A stretch of 8,294 bases of DNA, taken from the NCBI GenBank assembly GCA_005883115.1, contig VAZQ01000390.1, forward strand, positions 1-8,294, in the 5' to 3' direction. The translations under genes and the position numbers were made by a program. Below, one piece after another: positions 6,831-8,294 of the stretch; positions within the stretch are counted from its first letter, which is position 1; each line of letters begins with the position of its first letter. Source of the stretch: Alphaproteobacteria bacterium. Lineage in GTDB: Bacteria > Pseudomonadota > Alphaproteobacteria > Rhizobiales > Xanthobacteraceae. The notes under the pieces were generated by a model that did no database searches, was not told the DNA's origin, and worked only from the letters and a program-made list of their open reading frames with translations.

Positions 6831-6937
6831 TGTTCCTCCCCGCCGGGTTTTGTACCGTATTCTCGTTGAAGCGCATCAATAGGCAAGGCTTAATCGCACT
6901 AAACGCGAACGCGCAGTGCTGCTAGGGGAGGCGTGGC
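6831..6937. promoter_or_regulatory. Divergent promoter region between decarboxylase and cyclase operons
   Basis: This 107-bp gap separates two divergent start codons and must serve both operons. On the plus strand TTGAAG (6866-6871), 18 bases and TTAATC (6890-6895) is a plausible sigma-70-like pair, and AGGGGAGG (6924-6931) is the ribosome binding site for the GTG at 6938. On the minus strand a TTGCCT lies upstream of a weak GAATAC-like -10. GCACT (6896-6900) and AGTGC (6915-6919) form an inverted repeat with a 14-base spacer downstream of the plus -10, a possible operator. No regulator gene adjoins it. Confidence 0.4.
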
Positions 6938-7780
6938 GTGACAAAAAAGATTCGCGGCGTGACGTTCGAGGAGAACCTCTCCAACAGCATGGGGCTCGAG
7001 TTCTACAACCTCTCGCATCGTTTCGGCTATCAATCCCCGAATTGGCCCTACTTCGAAGATGTCAAGATCGAGCGCATCCATTACCACGCCAAGTCCGGCG
7101 TGCTGTCCCAGCGCATCACGACGAGCATGCACAATACGACGCATATTGATGCGCCCGCGCATGTCGTCCAGGGCACTGCCTTCATCGATGAGGTTCCGCT
7201 GCCACACTTCTTCGGCTCGGGCATCGTGGTGTCCGTTCCGAAGAAGAAGTGGGAATCGATCACGTACGACGATTTGGAAAAGGCCGCCGGCGCCGCGGTG
7301 CGCCCGCGGGACGTGATTATAGTCAATACCGGTTGGCACAAGGCTTACGAGGACAACGAGGATTATTTCTGCCGCGCGCCGGGCTTCGTGCCGTCGGCGG
7401 GGGAGTGGTTCGTCGAGAAAAAGGTGAAGGTCGTCGGCCACGACACGCAAGCGAACGACCATCCGCTCGCGACCGCCATCGGCCCGCAGCGGAACGGTCC
7501 GCTGCACCCACATCTCGCTGAGGAATACAAGGCCTGGTCGGGCGGGCGCGATTGGAAGCAGGATTTCCCTGATTGGGAACCGGTGCACCGTATCTTGTTC
7601 AAGAACGGCATTCTGGGCATCGAGAATGTCGGCGGCGATATCGACAAGGTCACGGGCAGGCGCTGCACCTTCGCGCTATTCCCGTGGAACTGGGAGCGCG
7701 GCGACGGCTGCATCATTCGCCTGGTGGCGATCGTCGACCCCAAAGGCGCCTACCGGATCGAGAAGGGGGAGAAATTCTGA
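6938..7780 (+). CDS. Cyclase-family metal-dependent hydrolase (kynurenine formamidase-like fold)
   Basis: This 280-residue cytoplasmic enzyme belongs to the cyclase superfamily (Pfam Cyclase), which includes KynB kynurenine formamidases, isatin hydrolases and polyketide cyclases, and usually uses Zn2+ or Mn2+. The metal-binding block HNTTHIDAPAH (65-75) supplies H65, H69, D71 and H75. It departs from the usual HxGTHxDxPxH by having Thr in place of Gly. Other family features are NTGWHKAY (130-137), the VGHDTQANDHP stretch (166-176) and GIENVGG (227-233) with E229. It is longer than KynB (about 210 residues), with an extra segment around 185-215. The start is GTG at 6938, supported by AGGGGAGG upstream. 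Its stop overlaps the cupin ATG (TGATG), so the two are translationally coupled. A ring-opening amide or lactone hydrolysis in the local catabolic pathway is an inference. Confidence 0.9.
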   Translation: MTKKIRGVTFEENLSNSMGLEFYNLSHRFGYQSPNWPYFEDVKIERIHYHAKSGVLSQRITTSMHNTTHIDAPAHVVQGTAFIDEVPLPHFFGSGIVVSVPKKKWESITYDDLEKAAGAAVRPRDVIIVNTGWHKAYEDNEDYFCRAPGFVPSAGEWFVEKKVKVVGHDTQANDHPLATAIGPQRNGPLHPHLAEEYKAWSGGRDWKQDFPDWEPVHRILFKNGILGIENVGGDIDKVTGRRCTFALFPWNWERGDGCIIRLVAIVDPKGAYRIEKGEKF

Positions 7781-8121
7781 TGCAAGTGAAGCATTTGAGC
7801 GACGCAAAGCCGTACGAAGCGCCCAACCATCGCGCCTACTGCTCGCTGCGTCTGTTTGGGCTCGATGCCGGCGGCCCCAAGCAGTTCACGGTTGGACTTT
7901 CGCATTTTCTGCCGGGCGGCGGCGCCGGTCCTGATGCCTCGCCGACGGAGAAAGTCTATTACGTGCTCGCTGGTGAGCTCACTCTCATCGCCGGCGGCAA
8001 GCAGACCGTGCTCAAGGCAAATGACTCCTGCTTCATCGGGCCGAACGAAAGCCGCGAGATTGTCAATCGCGGCAACGATGTTGTCACGATGCTGGTTGCG
8101 GTCTCGACGCCGCAACAGTGA
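7780..8121 (+). CDS. Small cupin-domain protein lacking canonical metal ligands
   Basis: This 113-residue single-domain cupin starts with the ATG at 7780 that overlaps the cyclase stop; no other start fits as well. The beta-barrel core reads FTVGLSHFLPGGGAG (36-50), then SPTEKVYYVLAGELTLIAGG (54-73), then LKANDSCFIGPNE (78-90). In active cupins motif 1 is HxHPTEExYYVLxGE and motif 2 ends PxxxxH. Here the two His align with D52 and S54, and the motif 2 His aligns with R92, leaving only the Glu position (E58). It therefore probably does not bind metal in the normal way and may be a sensor, ligand-binding or accessory subunit. Coupling to the cyclase suggests a job on the same pathway, perhaps binding a product or modulating the enzyme. 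No helix-turn-helix is attached. Confidence 0.85.
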   Translation: MQVKHLSDAKPYEAPNHRAYCSLRLFGLDAGGPKQFTVGLSHFLPGGGAGPDASPTEKVYYVLAGELTLIAGGKQTVLKANDSCFIGPNESREIVNRGNDVVTMLVAVSTPQQ

Positions 8122-8152
8122 CGCCGATGGGGCACTGCGCGGCACCATATTG

Positions 8153-8260
8153 CGTCATGCGCGGGCTTGACCCATGCATGCATCTTCTTGCGAATAGGAT
8201 GGATTGCGGGGCATAAGCGCGTTTGCGCGCCTCTTCGACGCGCCATGCCCGGCAATGACG
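8153..8260. repeat. Imperfect intergenic palindromic repeat (alphaproteobacterial type)
   Basis: The outer arms are CGTCATGCGCGGGCTTG (from 8153) and its imperfect complement ending GCCCGGCAATGACG (8260). The inside has a second dyad, GGGGCATAAGCGCG (8208-8221) against CGCGCCATGCCC (8239-8250), around a GC-rich centre. The whole can fold into a long branched hairpin. It resembles the GTCAT...GGGC-rich palindromes scattered between genes in Bradyrhizobium and Rhodopseudomonas genomes; this likeness is from memory. Lying right after the cyclase-cupin operon, it could act as a 3' stabiliser or transcription barrier. Confidence 0.65.
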
Positions 8261-8294
8261 ACGGGAACACGTTTGTCGTATGCGAGTGAGCCAT
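8261..8294. other. Non-coding tail of the window
   Basis: I see no gene start, ribosome binding site or tRNA-like structure in these last bases. The minus-strand frame that opens at 8294 reads through the palindromic repeat and the cupin gene antisense, and is not credible. Confidence 0.4.

Noticed and set aside
7959..8294. Minus-strand open frame of 111 codons entering at the right edge
   Set aside because: It runs through the palindromic repeat and antisense to the cupin gene, has no ribosome binding site visible and no recognisable domain.

Overview
The window is GC-rich, densely coded bacterial DNA. Codon use, many GTG or overlapping starts, NMT1-type periplasmic binding proteins and an intergenic palindrome at the right end suggest an alphaproteobacterium of the Bradyrhizobium/Rhodopseudomonas (Hyphomicrobiales) type. 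This placement is inferred from style and repeat type; no marker gene is present. There is no rRNA, tRNA, CRISPR array, insertion sequence or phage gene.

Left part (1-2482): a minus-strand two-[2Fe-2S] small subunit of a molybdenum hydroxylase (25-507) appears translationally coupled to a partner whose first codons run off the window edge. Divergent from it, on the plus strand, lie an isocitrate lyase/PEP mutase superfamily enzyme (611-1483) and an overlapping NMT1-type ABC substrate-binding protein (1480-2482). The latter is broken by an out-of-frame internal deletion near 1859-1877.

Middle (2483-3333): a PadR-family repressor of the YqjI type with a His/Gly-rich N-terminus (2639-3256). A cluster of GATATATC-like repeats upstream is a likely autoregulatory operator.

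Right part (3334-8294): a minus-strand group of three genes, in transcription order a metal-dependent amidohydrolase-type decarboxylase close to gamma-resorcylate decarboxylase (6830-5865), an MFS acid/H+ symporter (5831-4470) and a second NMT1-type binding protein (4341-3334). Divergent from it across a 107-bp promoter region is a two-gene operon of a cyclase-family metal hydrolase (6938-7780) and a cupin lacking the usual metal ligands (7780-8121). The window ends in a roughly 108-bp imperfect palindromic repeat.

Together the genes look like an accessory catabolic island for an aromatic or heterocyclic acid: uptake (MFS, binding proteins), hydroxylation (molybdenum hydroxylase), decarboxylation (amidohydrolase), hydrolysis of a ring or amide product (cyclase) and C-C cleavage of an aliphatic acid (ICL/PEP mutase enzyme). 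The pathway is an inference from family membership. No substrate can be read from the sequence, and I do not recognise the exact gene combination as a named system.
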